DNA from: Hafnia alvei
Lineage (GTDB): Bacteria > Pseudomonadota > Gammaproteobacteria > Enterobacterales > Enterobacteriaceae
Direction of reading: 5' to 3'
DNA: 60,512 bases
Assembly (NCBI RefSeq): GCF_900095695.1
Contig: NZ_FMIQ01000054.1
Span: 1 to 60,512 of the forward strand
Shown here: piece after piece, positions 1 through 8,324 of the stretch
How the letters are laid out: every line of letters starts with the position of its first letter
How positions within the stretch are numbered: position 1 is the stretch's first letter
Notes under the pieces: model-generated
Database searches by the model: none
Seen by the model: only the letters and a program-made list of their open reading frames with translations
What the model was told of the DNA's origin: nothing
Made by a program: the position numbers and the translations under genes

Positions 1-77
1 CATGCCTATTCCAACCCCAAATCAGGATCGCATTGCATATGATCCCAACCGGTATAGTTTTTTACCTCAGGGACTTT
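1..77. repeat. Direct repeat, left copy (3' end of immunity gene)
   Basis: Bases 1-77 are identical to 771-847; the first mismatch is at 78/848 (a versus g). The repeat carries the last codons of each immunity gene and five bases beyond the stop, which shows that the duplicated unit extends past the gene and off the left edge of the window. Confidence 0.9.
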
Positions 78-725
78 AGTGGGTAAGCCTTGATAGTTTG
101 TGTGGTACTGCGACGTCAATTGACCGATGGAGCTCCGCTCAACATAGTCTAATCCCCATTTGGGGCCCGGAGATTGAGGCGATATATGTTCGGGAGATCC
201 ATCATAGGGGTTCGTATAATCGATACCGGTGCCTCCAGGGAGGACTCTTGGGTCATCGAAGGGTTTAGAACTGAGATAGAGGTGGCCTTGCTTGGTGAGC
301 AAAAAACCTTGGTCATTCACCACGGTGAAAGACACCACGTTTTCACGATCGGGACTGGTTCCACCGCCGGGTTCAACACCAAAGCCAACCGAGGCGTAGG
401 TTACTGTTTTCCATGTTTCTCCGTAGTCTTTAGAAACTGTGAAACCGCCCGAATCCCAGCCAGGAATAGCAATATAGCGCTTGGATGGATGAATATATTG
501 TCCAGCAAAAGCGCGATAAAATTGACTTTCAACTTCTACATGTATTCCTCGTTTTGTATCTGTATACCAAAGTGCACCTTCACAGTAGTAGCCTTTGAGT
601 TCCAAATACCGATGGTCATCAAAACGGTAAATAACCTGCGTTGGAATTTCACTTTTTTTGGCCTGACATCCCGCCATGAATACTGTCGAGAGCAGAACGC
701 CTATCAAAGCGATATTTATGTTCAT
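6..725 (-). CDS. T6SS immunity lipoprotein, Tli3-like, copy 1
   Basis: This 239-residue lipoprotein probably protects the cell from the Tle3-type phospholipase encoded upstream. Seen: an N-terminal hydrophobic stretch followed by the lipobox FMAGC with Cys20; the residue after Cys is Gln, which favours outer-membrane sorting, so the protein should face the periplasm. I start at the ATG at 725 because it gives a proper signal peptide and forms a TAATG overlap with a remnant of the effector's last codons. It is a tandem duplicate of the next gene: the N-terminal and C-terminal thirds are nearly identical, while the middle (around the segment after DPRVLPGG) differs. The family assignment to Tli3 rests on remembered sequence character and on the neighbour, so it is inference. 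The stop lies five bases from the window edge. Confidence 0.8.
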   Translation of the reverse strand: MNINIALIGVLLSTVFMAGCQAKKSEIPTQVIYRFDDHRYLELKGYYCEGALWYTDTKRGIHVEVESQFYRAFAGQYIHPSKRYIAIPGWDSGGFTVSKDYGETWKTVTYASVGFGVEPGGGTSPDRENVVSFTVVNDQGFLLTKQGHLYLSSKPFDDPRVLPGGTGIDYTNPYDGSPEHISPQSPGPKWGLDYVERSSIGQLTSQYHTNYQGLPTKVPEVKNYTGWDHMQCDPDLGLE

Positions 726-769
726 TACGCATCCTCGCCGTATTGATACGGAACCGCCTCTAACCAGCC
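725..769 (-). pseudogene. Orphan C-terminal tail of the Tle3 effector
   Basis: Read on the minus strand, this stretch encodes WLEAVPYQYGEDA followed by TAA, which matches the effector's own end (EVPYQYGEDA, stop) at 1501-1530. The TAA overlaps the ATG of immunity copy 1 exactly as the intact effector's TAA overlaps copy 2. An in-frame stop at 770-772 closes it upstream. It is a remnant left by duplication of an effector-tail plus immunity unit. Confidence 0.85.
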
Positions 770-770
770 T

Positions 771-847
771 CATGCCTATTCCAACCCCAAATCAGGATCG
801 CATTGCATATGATCCCAACCGGTATAGTTTTTTACCTCAGGGACTTT
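771..847. repeat. Direct repeat, right copy (3' end of immunity gene)
   Basis: Partner of the repeat at 1-77. It covers the shared C-terminal coding segment, ending in the residues DPDLGLE, plus five bases after the stop codon. Confidence 0.9.
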
Positions 848-1501
848 GGTGGGTAGCCCTTGCCATTCGGCTTTTTCTTCATTCGTCTGGCCTTTCAGCG
901 TGCTGAGTTCAATGTATGACATTCCCCATTTTTGTCCTGGTGAGCGGGGATCGATCCGTCCTGTGCCTATTTTGCCATCGTAGGTGAAGGTGTAATCGAT
1001 ACCGGGTCCTCCAGGGAGGACTCTAGGGTCATCGAAGGGTTTAGAGCTGAGATAGAGGTGGCCTTGCTTGGTGAGCAAAAAACCTTGGTCATTCACGACG
1101 GTGAAAGACACCACGTTTTCACGCTTGGGGCTGGTTGTACCATCAGGTTCGACGCCATAGGGGACGGAGGCGTAATGGGCATTGCGCCAAGTCTGACCAT
1201 AATCTTTCGAAACCATAAAACCGCTAATATCCCAATCTGTTATAGCAATATATCGTTCTGAGGGGTGAACATATTTCCCCCCAAATGCGCGATAGAATTT
1301 GTCCATAACCTCTGACTTAATGCCTCGTTGGGTATCGACATACCAGAGAGCACCTTCACAGTAGTAGCCTTTAAGTTCCAGATAGCGGTGGTCATCAAAA
1401 CGGTAAATAACCTGCGTTGGAATTTCACTTTTTTTGGCCTGACATCCCACAGTTAATACTGTCGAGAGCAGAACACCTATCAGAGCGATATTGGTATTCA
1501 T
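776..1501 (-). CDS. T6SS immunity lipoprotein, Tli3-like, copy 2
   Basis: A 241-residue lipoprotein and the likely cognate immunity protein of the Tle3-type effector directly upstream. The lipobox is LTVGC with Cys20 and Gln at the next position, predicting an outer-membrane lipoprotein facing the periplasm, where the effector acts. The ATG at 1501 overlaps the effector stop (TAATG), so the two genes are probably translationally coupled; this is the usual layout of effector-immunity pairs. Two conserved blocks, one after the signal peptide (QVIYRFDDHRYLELKGYYCEG) and one at the end (NYTGWDHMQCDPDLGLE), are shared with copy 1. Family naming is inferred from context and general resemblance. Confidence 0.85.
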   Translation of the reverse strand: MNTNIALIGVLLSTVLTVGCQAKKSEIPTQVIYRFDDHRYLELKGYYCEGALWYVDTQRGIKSEVMDKFYRAFGGKYVHPSERYIAITDWDISGFMVSKDYGQTWRNAHYASVPYGVEPDGTTSPKRENVVSFTVVNDQGFLLTKQGHLYLSSKPFDDPRVLPGGPGIDYTFTYDGKIGTGRIDPRSPGQKWGMSYIELSTLKGQTNEEKAEWQGLPTKVPEVKNYTGWDHMQCDPDLGLE

Positions 1502-3618
1502 TAGGCATCCTCGCCGTATTGATAAGGAACTTCACCATAGCCTGCTGGTTTAGGCATATCCCATTGCAGCCGAGCTACCTCTTTATTCTCAACTTCAGGG
1601 TATCGAGCGGGAATAACTTTACTGGCATTGTAAAATGCATTCACGACACCAAAATCCCCCGTTGGCAGAACTTCATCCGCCTTATTCATATATTTCTTAG
1701 TATCAACTTTTGACAATATTCCTGTTTGATAATATGTCCTAGCCGCGCCATTTGGGTTGTTCTTATTTCGCCAATCCGCGCGCCATAGCAAGCTGTTCCA
1801 AAACTGCCCGCCTTGCAGTTCAAACGCCAGACATTGCCCAATGGCTAAATCGTAGGCCATTGCCATTTTAGGCACCTTGGGGTTGGCAACAATGGAAGAG
1901 TGCTGACTGTAGGTGACCGGATCGCTTTTTCGCCAATCTTCATCAAGCTGCTGTTTGGTTTTTTCACAGCGTAGCTCCAGCATTTTATTCGCGTCGTTAG
2001 TGCCCACAACTCGCCCACTGATCACCGGCGTTGGCTGATCAACACTCACCACGGCCAGTTCACTGGGGGTAAGTACATGTCCGATAGTTTGATAACGCAG
2101 GCTGTAAGGTAAATTCACCACCTTAGGCGGGGCCGCGCGTTTTAGCGCATTGGCGCGGGCGGAATAGGATATATTTTCGTCCTGACTGCCCTTTTCGATG
2201 TTGTGCTGATACTTTTTATTCACCTTCTCGTCGTTATATTGGCCTTGTAAGCTGAAGCTGAATACCTTTGGCAGAGCATCGCCGTTAGGAGTGACATCGG
2301 AATAGCTGTAGGGCTGGTTAGTTTTGCCGGAATAAGCGTAGTCACCGCTGCCAGCGGGTGGTTTTCTGAACGGCGTGGACGCTGGCGCTCCCCCAACCGG
2401 ATAATTTTGATAAAACACCCGCTGGCGCAGATTCGGAATGCTGTTTGCTATTGCATCAGGAATGCCTCGCCAGCCAAAGCCTTGCACGCTTCTGAGAGAT
2501 ACGGTGCCATCGTTTGGGCAAAAGTAGTTGTAAACCTTGCCAAAGTTATTTCGGCTGTAGCGAGGATCGGTATCCCAATGAGATTCTCGCGGTAAACACA
2601 CACGGTCTTTTAATCTTTGGGTATCGGCAGCCGAGTGTTGCCCGTCGGCACTGGCGTGCGGGTTGGTCGCCATCAGCTGGCAGAAGTGCTTGAATGTCTC
2701 CTGACGTGCTTTGTCTGTTTGGTGATGGCCATCTTGCACGCCTTCCATCACCGTATTGGCTAGCGCGTAGGGAGAGTGGTTGAGGATCACGCAGTCGGCG
2801 GGATCGGCACCTTCCTGTTTAACCAACATATTGGCCAGCATGGTGATCAGCGTGCCTTGACTGTGTGCCACGATATTAATCGTATCGTGCTCGGTGGGCT
2901 TATTTTGTCTAATCGTCAGTATCAAATCAGCTAGTCGCTGAGCGGCAAAGAACTGGTAGATACGATGGGGATTGTCATAGATGGGATGCGTAAAATCACC
3001 GTCGTTTATCCAGTTGGTCCTCGACATAAAGCCAATGGCCGCCATGACCACCCCTCCGGCACCGGGCCCAAGCATATCGGGTAATGACGTGGTGGCATTA
3101 GCAAACGTGCCGCCGCCTTTCGCCGCGGTGGAGTCCAGCACATTACCAAAACAGTCATTAGCGAATCGGCTGTTATTGTCGTTACCGTATTTTTTTAATT
3201 TATCAGGATTATTTTCCTGATAAGCATCATACGGCAGCGGGGTCTCTGCGCTGTTCTTGCTATTTTTCATCGCCGCACGATATTCGCGTTGGTCCGCTTC
3301 CCATGTTGCGTGATCGACCGGTTTGTACCCCCAATAAAATGGGATCACCGGTGAACGGCCCGGACCACAAACGCGCATTTGCGGCGTCTCCTCCTCAAGG
3401 GCGTAATCCTTCCACTCATGCGGATACAAATCGTCTCTGCCCAACCGCTGGTTGAGGCCCGCAATCATACCGGACTCTTGGTTTTGGTACGCCTCGCCCA
3501 CGTCATTTACGCCATGCACCAGAATAACGATACAGGGCATCGGGCGTTTGAGACCGACATAGCAGGTGGTCATTGCGCCACCGGTTTTAGCATCTACCCC
3601 AAGTTCATTTTTGGCCAC
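1501..3618 (-). CDS. tle3: T6SS phospholipase effector, Tle3 family
   Basis: An alpha/beta-hydrolase effector, 705 residues from a GTG at 3618, expected to attack membrane phospholipids in target cells after delivery by the VgrG spike. Seen: the strand and oxyanion loop VILVHGVNDVG near residue 35, and the nucleophile elbow VAHSQGT with Ser253; the first Gly of GxSxG is Ala here. The C-terminal half (about 430-690) resembles the DUF3274 region of Tle3 proteins. The GTG has no ribosome site before it. A better start is the ATG at 3673, which overlaps the vgrG stop, but its frame ends at TAG (3649-3647) after a run of seven A residues at 3656-3650. Removing one A joins it perfectly to this frame (MNTPSSKNSKPS...). 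So the gene is phase-variable, uses slippage, is mutated, or carries a sequencing error. Confidence 0.85.
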   Translation of the reverse strand: MAKNELGVDAKTGGAMTTCYVGLKRPMPCIVILVHGVNDVGEAYQNQESGMIAGLNQRLGRDDLYPHEWKDYALEEETPQMRVCGPGRSPVIPFYWGYKPVDHATWEADQREYRAAMKNSKNSAETPLPYDAYQENNPDKLKKYGNDNNSRFANDCFGNVLDSTAAKGGGTFANATTSLPDMLGPGAGGVVMAAIGFMSRTNWINDGDFTHPIYDNPHRIYQFFAAQRLADLILTIRQNKPTEHDTINIVAHSQGTLITMLANMLVKQEGADPADCVILNHSPYALANTVMEGVQDGHHQTDKARQETFKHFCQLMATNPHASADGQHSAADTQRLKDRVCLPRESHWDTDPRYSRNNFGKVYNYFCPNDGTVSLRSVQGFGWRGIPDAIANSIPNLRQRVFYQNYPVGGAPASTPFRKPPAGSGDYAYSGKTNQPYSYSDVTPNGDALPKVFSFSLQGQYNDEKVNKKYQHNIEKGSQDENISYSARANALKRAAPPKVVNLPYSLRYQTIGHVLTPSELAVVSVDQPTPVISGRVVGTNDANKMLELRCEKTKQQLDEDWRKSDPVTYSQHSSIVANPKVPKMAMAYDLAIGQCLAFELQGGQFWNSLLWRADWRNKNNPNGAARTYYQTGILSKVDTKKYMNKADEVLPTGDFGVVNAFYNASKVIPARYPEVENKEVARLQWDMPKPAGYGEVPYQYGEDA

Positions 3619-3646
3619 GATAGTGGGATTGTAAGGACTGGGTTTG

Positions 3647-3673
3647 CTATTTTTTTGACGACGGGGTATTCAT
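3647..3673 (-). other. A7 tract causing frame break at the Tle3 start
   Basis: The ATG (3673-3671) overlaps the vgrG TGA and opens a nine-codon frame ending in TAG directly after seven A residues (3656-3650). With six A residues the frame continues without any stop into the effector, adding about 18 residues to the GTG-initiated version. This A-rich tract is the kind of site where polymerase slippage occurs. Confidence 0.8.
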
Positions 3674-6183
3674 GCGGTTTCTCCATGGAGCAGTTCCATT
3701 GTCACCTGTTCTAAGTCAGTCATGTCGAGTAGGGGAGAGCATCCTTGTGCATCCGTGATCCCCTCCACGGCTTCACCGTTGGATTTCGTTAAGCGGAACT
3801 TCTGGTGGGCAATCACCTGTTTAGGATCGCCATCGGCATGTAAAGCAAAACGACGGGCGAACGTACCGGACTCAAAGGCGGGAGCCATGGTTTTGACACT
3901 TTCGCCATCTTGGTACACCAGCACCGGGGCTTTTTGTGAAATCTTGGTGGGCGAGAATATCTCGACAGAACCATCCGTATTCACGCGTAATCCACCGCCG
4001 CCGCATACCAGCTGTAGACCTTTTTTGGCACTCAAAACCATCTGCCCATTAACACTGGTCATACTAAACTGTTGGTCAGCAAGAATGCCGATGGCCCCTT
4101 TTTGTGCCTGCATCGTGACATCGCCGGAAGCGGCAATAAGCTTAATGCCTAATTTCCGCGCAAAGGCGGAGATCCCTTGCCCTACGGCCACGGATAGATT
4201 TTTGAAGATGTTAATGCTGCTGCTGTTCCCTGCGGTTAACACCATATCTTCGCCCGCCGAAAGCTGGAGGGAAGCGGGGGTCACCTGTGCTATCCCCGCA
4301 TCGGCGTAGTGCAACATCCCCGGTTGAGAGAGGCCATTGAGTGCTTGTTGCAGCTGTTGCTGTTTGGTGGCATCAACCGGCGTTGCCTGTGCGATACTGG
4401 CGCTCTGTTGCAAAGTTTTTGCCAGCGTTAGCGCCTGCTCGAGCTGGCGTACGGTTGCAGACATATCCAGCTGCTTGCCTTGGGCGCGAGTTTGAGGCTC
4501 TGTGGTAACTAATATCCCTTCGGCGGCGCGCAGCGTTCCCTTTTTATCGGTTCTGACCTCAAACCCTTCTCCTCGTAGCGCATGCTCCGCGTTGACTAAA
4601 TGCCCCATATTGAGCTGGGTTTTCCCCAGCTCGGTGGCGACCTTGATATGCTCTTCTCCGCGCTTATCCTCAAGGCGAATTTTGTTATTCGCAGGGGTAC
4701 GGATCACATTGCGCGTATTGTTTCGATGAGTCACCACATCGGGATTGTGCTCATCGTGCATGGCGTAGGCAATGTAGGGGCGCTCTGGATCGCCGCCTTC
4801 AAAGGCAATGCCCACTTCCGTATTGTCTAACAGCGGAAAGTGATGGCCGTAGGTATCGCCTGCATAAGGACGAGCCAAACGAACCAACATACTTTCATGG
4901 CCCTTTTCTTCATCCTGTCGGTCAAAATCAAATTTAACCCAGTAACGTCCTTTGGCATCGAGATGGGCATAGCGATCGTTTGCCGTCAGCGATGACACGC
5001 GTGCTGGAACGGTACCGCTGATGCAAGGTCGAGGAAGTCGCTCTGGACGGAAACAGATCTCTTCGCTGTAGGGAATACCGCTGAGTTCAACACAATATGC
5101 ATTTTTGCGAGACGCTTTAGCGACCATGGAGGTCACAATAAATCCTGATGCAAAGGCTTCAGGTATGTCTCCGGCAATCGTTAATTCCATCCCTGGCGTG
5201 ACATTTGGGCTGTCAGCCGTTGCCGAAAGCTGAGTCTGTTGGTTGAGTAAATATTCATGGCGAATACGGGCATAGAACCACGTTGTTTCTGCATCTTGAT
5301 CTTGCTGCCACCGATCGCCGGGTGCGTGGTGAATATCGGCGTAGTGGTATTCACTGCCGTAGGTTGTCGTGTCTTGACGCGCAATATCTGCCTGTGTTTC
5401 CAACGTTTGCGCGCCACCTAGCCGGTAATCATAATTTCTGACGACGACTTCAGCCGGTACAATACAATGACGCGCTTTTAAGCTGTGAACCGCGTAGCTG
5501 TTACTCGATAAGCCACTCGTATTAATGTGGTTGATTTTATGATCGAAGATATAGCGCTGCTGGTTATCAGCAAAGACCATCACAATGATAAACGCATGTT
5601 CAGGGTGAGCCTCAAAGCGGAACCAAATCCCGACCTCGGACAGCAGGCGTCGAATAAACTGCAAATCGGTTTCGCCCCACTGGGTAATCATTTCCCGATG
5701 CGGGTAGCGACATGACAGGTTATCAAAATCAATTTCATACCCTTCAAAATTATGGCTTTTGAGGATTTGTTTCACTAACTCTGGAACGGTTGTATCGAGA
5801 TAAATCGCGTGGCGCCGTGTTCTTTCCAACAGCGCTAAAGGGTGTGAGAGTTCAACCTCATAAAGTGACTCATCAGCCGAGGTGCTAATGCGCTCAAAAG
5901 CCGTGAAAACACCTTCAATTCGCCGTGTCTCCAGCCACTTTTCACTGCTTTCAAGATAGCTCGACCATGCGGTATTCGGCGCACGCATCAACAATGTGGC
6001 CTGTTGATTTAGGATATCTTTGGGCGATATGTCTTTTGTGGGGGAGGTGAACCGGATGGTATAGCGATAGGGGGTACTGAGTGCTTCATGACCGGTGAAT
6101 GACTCAACGTCAGTCATCACATTGCTATGTAATATCTCAAGCAAATAACGGTTTAGCGTTTCTTTGGGGGAATGGCTGGCCAA
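3670..6183 (-). CDS. vgrG: T6SS spike protein VgrG (TssI)
   Basis: The 837-residue trimeric spike of the type VI secretion tail. Domains in order: gp27-like base (about 1-370), gp5 OB fold (about 385-470), needle-like repeat region of DUF2345 type (about 600-740), and a C-terminal extension (about 755-837) resembling the transthyretin-like domain that carries effectors on some VgrGs. The start is TTG at 6183, chosen because GGAG lies seven bases upstream and the protein then begins MASHSPKETLNRYLL, typical of enterobacterial VgrG. The gene overlaps the probable effector start, so the extension is the likely docking site for the Tle3 protein. No other T6SS structural genes are in the window, so this is either an orphan vgrG island or the end of a larger cluster. 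Confidence 0.95.
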   Translation of the reverse strand: MASHSPKETLNRYLLEILHSNVMTDVESFTGHEALSTPYRYTIRFTSPTKDISPKDILNQQATLLMRAPNTAWSSYLESSEKWLETRRIEGVFTAFERISTSADESLYEVELSHPLALLERTRRHAIYLDTTVPELVKQILKSHNFEGYEIDFDNLSCRYPHREMITQWGETDLQFIRRLLSEVGIWFRFEAHPEHAFIIVMVFADNQQRYIFDHKINHINTSGLSSNSYAVHSLKARHCIVPAEVVVRNYDYRLGGAQTLETQADIARQDTTTYGSEYHYADIHHAPGDRWQQDQDAETTWFYARIRHEYLLNQQTQLSATADSPNVTPGMELTIAGDIPEAFASGFIVTSMVAKASRKNAYCVELSGIPYSEEICFRPERLPRPCISGTVPARVSSLTANDRYAHLDAKGRYWVKFDFDRQDEEKGHESMLVRLARPYAGDTYGHHFPLLDNTEVGIAFEGGDPERPYIAYAMHDEHNPDVVTHRNNTRNVIRTPANNKIRLEDKRGEEHIKVATELGKTQLNMGHLVNAEHALRGEGFEVRTDKKGTLRAAEGILVTTEPQTRAQGKQLDMSATVRQLEQALTLAKTLQQSASIAQATPVDATKQQQLQQALNGLSQPGMLHYADAGIAQVTPASLQLSAGEDMVLTAGNSSSINIFKNLSVAVGQGISAFARKLGIKLIAASGDVTMQAQKGAIGILADQQFSMTSVNGQMVLSAKKGLQLVCGGGGLRVNTDGSVEIFSPTKISQKAPVLVYQDGESVKTMAPAFESGTFARRFALHADGDPKQVIAHQKFRLTKSNGEAVEGITDAQGCSPLLDMTDLEQVTMELLHGETA

Positions 6184-6694
6184 AATAAATCTCCATATTT
6201 AATGCCAATACCGCTCCGCGATAAGCTAACGTTGATGTCGGATCGGTTAACGTTTCTTATATAAATGATTAGCCTTACTAATGAAAGGGGTTAAGTCTGA
6301 AAGTGAGAGTAAAACGTATTAACTTGTGATCCCTGACAGTTAGAAGGCTTTAATTATTGTTTTTAGGATTTTGGAGTCCAAATGAAGCGAAGACGTGATA
6401 GCGCTTAAGATGTAATGCCGCTTTCGTTGGGGCAGGTAAGAGGATCAGCGCACAGCCCTTGCTAGAGGCAACGCCTAATTGAGTGAATAATAAAAGTATT
6501 TTTTAGTTTGTGAAATGAACAGCAAGAGCCTGCAGATTGGTTTTCATATTTATCTAAGAGCTCGCCGGTGCTGAACCGGCGCTCTCAGCGTTGTCTATCT
6601 ATCCGAACAGCGTGCTATACGGTTGACGTAGTTTAAGTCACTTGTATGGGTATGGCTTCCTAACGTGATTGGTTAGAATGACCAAACAACCGTG
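6184..6694. other. Intergenic region between vgrG and artJ
   Basis: About 510 bases with no supportable gene. It must hold the vgrG promoter. A GC-rich hairpin (GCCGGT, loop GCTGA, ACCGGC) lies near 6564-6580 without a following T run; it could end artJ transcription. I see nothing else. Confidence 0.5.
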
Positions 6695-7426
6695 TTATTG
6701 CGGAAACCACTGGTCGTTAATTTTTTTGTACGTCCCATTGGCTTTGATGTCGTCCAGCGCTTTATTGAGCTGCGCCAGCAGAGCCGTATTTTCAGGGCGA
6801 ACGGCAATCCCTAAGCCGGTACCGAAATACTGCGCATCGGTCACGTGATCGCCCACGGCGGCGAGATTAGGATTGTTTTTCAGCCATTCGTTAACGACCG
6901 CAGTATCGCCAAATACGCCGTCTAAGCGGCCACTTTTCAGATCTAGAATCGCGTTTTGATAGCTGTCATAGGCCACGGTTTTAATTTCAGGATGCTTATC
7001 CTGCAAATATTTCTGATGGGTGGTGCCATTTTCCATCCCCACGCGTAGGCCTTTCATATCAGCGAAGGTTTTATATTTGCCTTTGTCTGCAATGATAATG
7101 GCGGAGTTAGCGTAATAGGGCTGGGTAAAGGTGACCTGCTTTTGGCGCTCCGGCGTGATATCCATGCCAGAAATCACGGCGTCATAACGTTTGAATTTCA
7201 GCGCTGGGATCAGGCTGTCGAAGGCCTGATTGGTGAATGTGCAGGTTGCCTGCATCTGTTTGCACAGCGCCTTGGCCAAATCCATGTCAAAGCCAACGAT
7301 CTGGTTGTTTGAATCCATGGATTCAAACGGTGGATAGGTGGCAGAAGAGGCAAAGCGGATCGTTTCCGCTGCGGTTGCGGTAGCGCTCATTCCTGCCAGT
7401 AATGCACAAACCATCAGCTTTTTCAT
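6695..7426 (-). CDS. artJ: Arginine ABC transporter, periplasmic binding protein ArtJ
   Basis: A 243-residue periplasmic solute-binding protein (SBP family 3) for L-arginine. Start ATG at 7426, with GGAG upstream and a clean signal peptide (MKKLMVCALLAGMSATATAAE); a longer frame upstream is only leader. The mature part carries the lysine/arginine/ornithine-type ligand pattern (RFASSATYPPFE..., ...GFDMDLAKALC..., ...VISGMDITPERQKQ). It lies after artM, as in E. coli, but a terminator (7605-7632) separates it from the artPIQM transcript. It therefore has its own promoter, with a likely ArgR box at 7548-7565. It is very similar to ArtI at 9208, a second binding protein for the same permease. Confidence 0.93.
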   Translation of the reverse strand: MKKLMVCALLAGMSATATAAETIRFASSATYPPFESMDSNNQIVGFDMDLAKALCKQMQATCTFTNQAFDSLIPALKFKRYDAVISGMDITPERQKQVTFTQPYYANSAIIIADKGKYKTFADMKGLRVGMENGTTHQKYLQDKHPEIKTVAYDSYQNAILDLKSGRLDGVFGDTAVVNEWLKNNPNLAAVGDHVTDAQYFGTGLGIAVRPENTALLAQLNKALDDIKANGTYKKINDQWFPQ

Positions 7427-7547
7427 CGTAGAACTCCTGTCTGAAATAGTATCTTTAGGCGACCGTCTTTGTTTTGAGGTATTCACGCGAACGGAACGAC
7501 GTTCATGCGCAATGACGGCTAAGTGAACAGAATTGACTTTGCCATTA

Positions 7548-7565
7548 AGTGAATTTATATGCAAT
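7548..7565 (-). promoter_or_regulatory. Candidate ArgR box upstream of artJ
   Basis: Core on the minus strand: TGCAT ATAA ATTCA, one mismatch from the ARG box core TGAAT-wwww-ATTCA. artJ is known to be strongly ArgR-repressed in E. coli, so the position fits. No clear second box of the usual pair was found. Confidence 0.5.
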
Positions 7566-7604
7566 ATATTTGGTTAAATATTTAAAGCTCACTTTTATCG
7601 ATAC

Positions 7605-7632
7605 AAAAAAGCCAGCGCGATGGCTGGCTTTT
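7605..7632 (-). terminator. Rho-independent terminator after artM
   Basis: Minus strand: GCCAGC, short loop, GCTGGC, then six T residues. It lies between the artM stop and the artJ leader. Confidence 0.8.
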
Positions 7633-7655
7633 AGTAGGTATTCTAGATAATTAAG

Positions 7656-8324
7656 TTAATTTCTGCGTTCGAATGCCAAGGCGCGACGTTCAACCATACG
7701 CATAATTAACGTAAGTAAACCATTTACGCACAGGTAAATCACGCCCGCTGCGCCGAACACCATCACGTCGTAAGTGCGACCATACATCTGCTGGCTGTAG
7801 CCCATAACTTCCATCAAGGTGATGGTGTATGCCAAAGACGTACTTTTGAAAATCAACACTACTTCGTTGGAATAGGACGACAGTGCACGTTTAAACGCGA
7901 ACGGCAGCAAAATACGTAGCGTCTGGCTGCGTGACATACCGAGAGCTTCACAAGATTGCCACTGACCCGATGGAATGGCCCTCACCGCGCCGTAGAACAG
8001 CTGAGTTGTATACGCCGCGCTGTTCAGCGCCAAGGCAACCATGGCGCACAGCCAAGGCTGCGACAGCATATTCCACAGCCATGGCGTCTGCTTTATCCAG
8101 TCAAACTGGCCTGGGCCATAGTAGATCAGGAAGATTTGCACCAGCAGCGGAGTGCCGGTAAATAGCGTGATATAGCCCTGCACTAGCTGAGTCAGTACGA
8201 TTGGGCGTAGGGTCAACACGATGGTAAACAGCAAAGCCAGCACCAAAGCTACCAACAAGGAAACCACGGTCAGCGTCAGGCTGGTCGGCAATCCTTGAAT
8301 AATATCGGGAATATATTCAAACAT
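7656..8324 (-). CDS. artM: Arginine ABC transporter permease ArtM
   Basis: A 222-residue inner-membrane permease, one half of the ArtQM channel of the arginine importer. Several hydrophobic helices are visible, and the conserved permease EAA loop reads near residues 125-145 (SCEALGMSRSQTLRILLPFA). The ATG shares one base with the artQ stop (TAATG), indicating translational coupling within artPIQM. The neighbours artQ, artI and artP supply the partner permease, the binding protein and the ATPase. Confidence 0.93.
   Translation of the reverse strand: MFEYIPDIIQGLPTSLTLTVVSLLVALVLALLFTIVLTLRPIVLTQLVQGYITLFTGTPLLVQIFLIYYGPGQFDWIKQTPWLWNMLSQPWLCAMVALALNSAAYTTQLFYGAVRAIPSGQWQSCEALGMSRSQTLRILLPFAFKRALSSYSNEVVLIFKSTSLAYTITLMEVMGYSQQMYGRTYDVMVFGAAGVIYLCVNGLLTLIMRMVERRALAFERRN

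Noticed and set aside
174-746. 190-codon open frame on the plus strand opposite immunity copy 1
   Set aside because: Lies fully antisense to a well-supported lipoprotein gene and has no recognisable domain.
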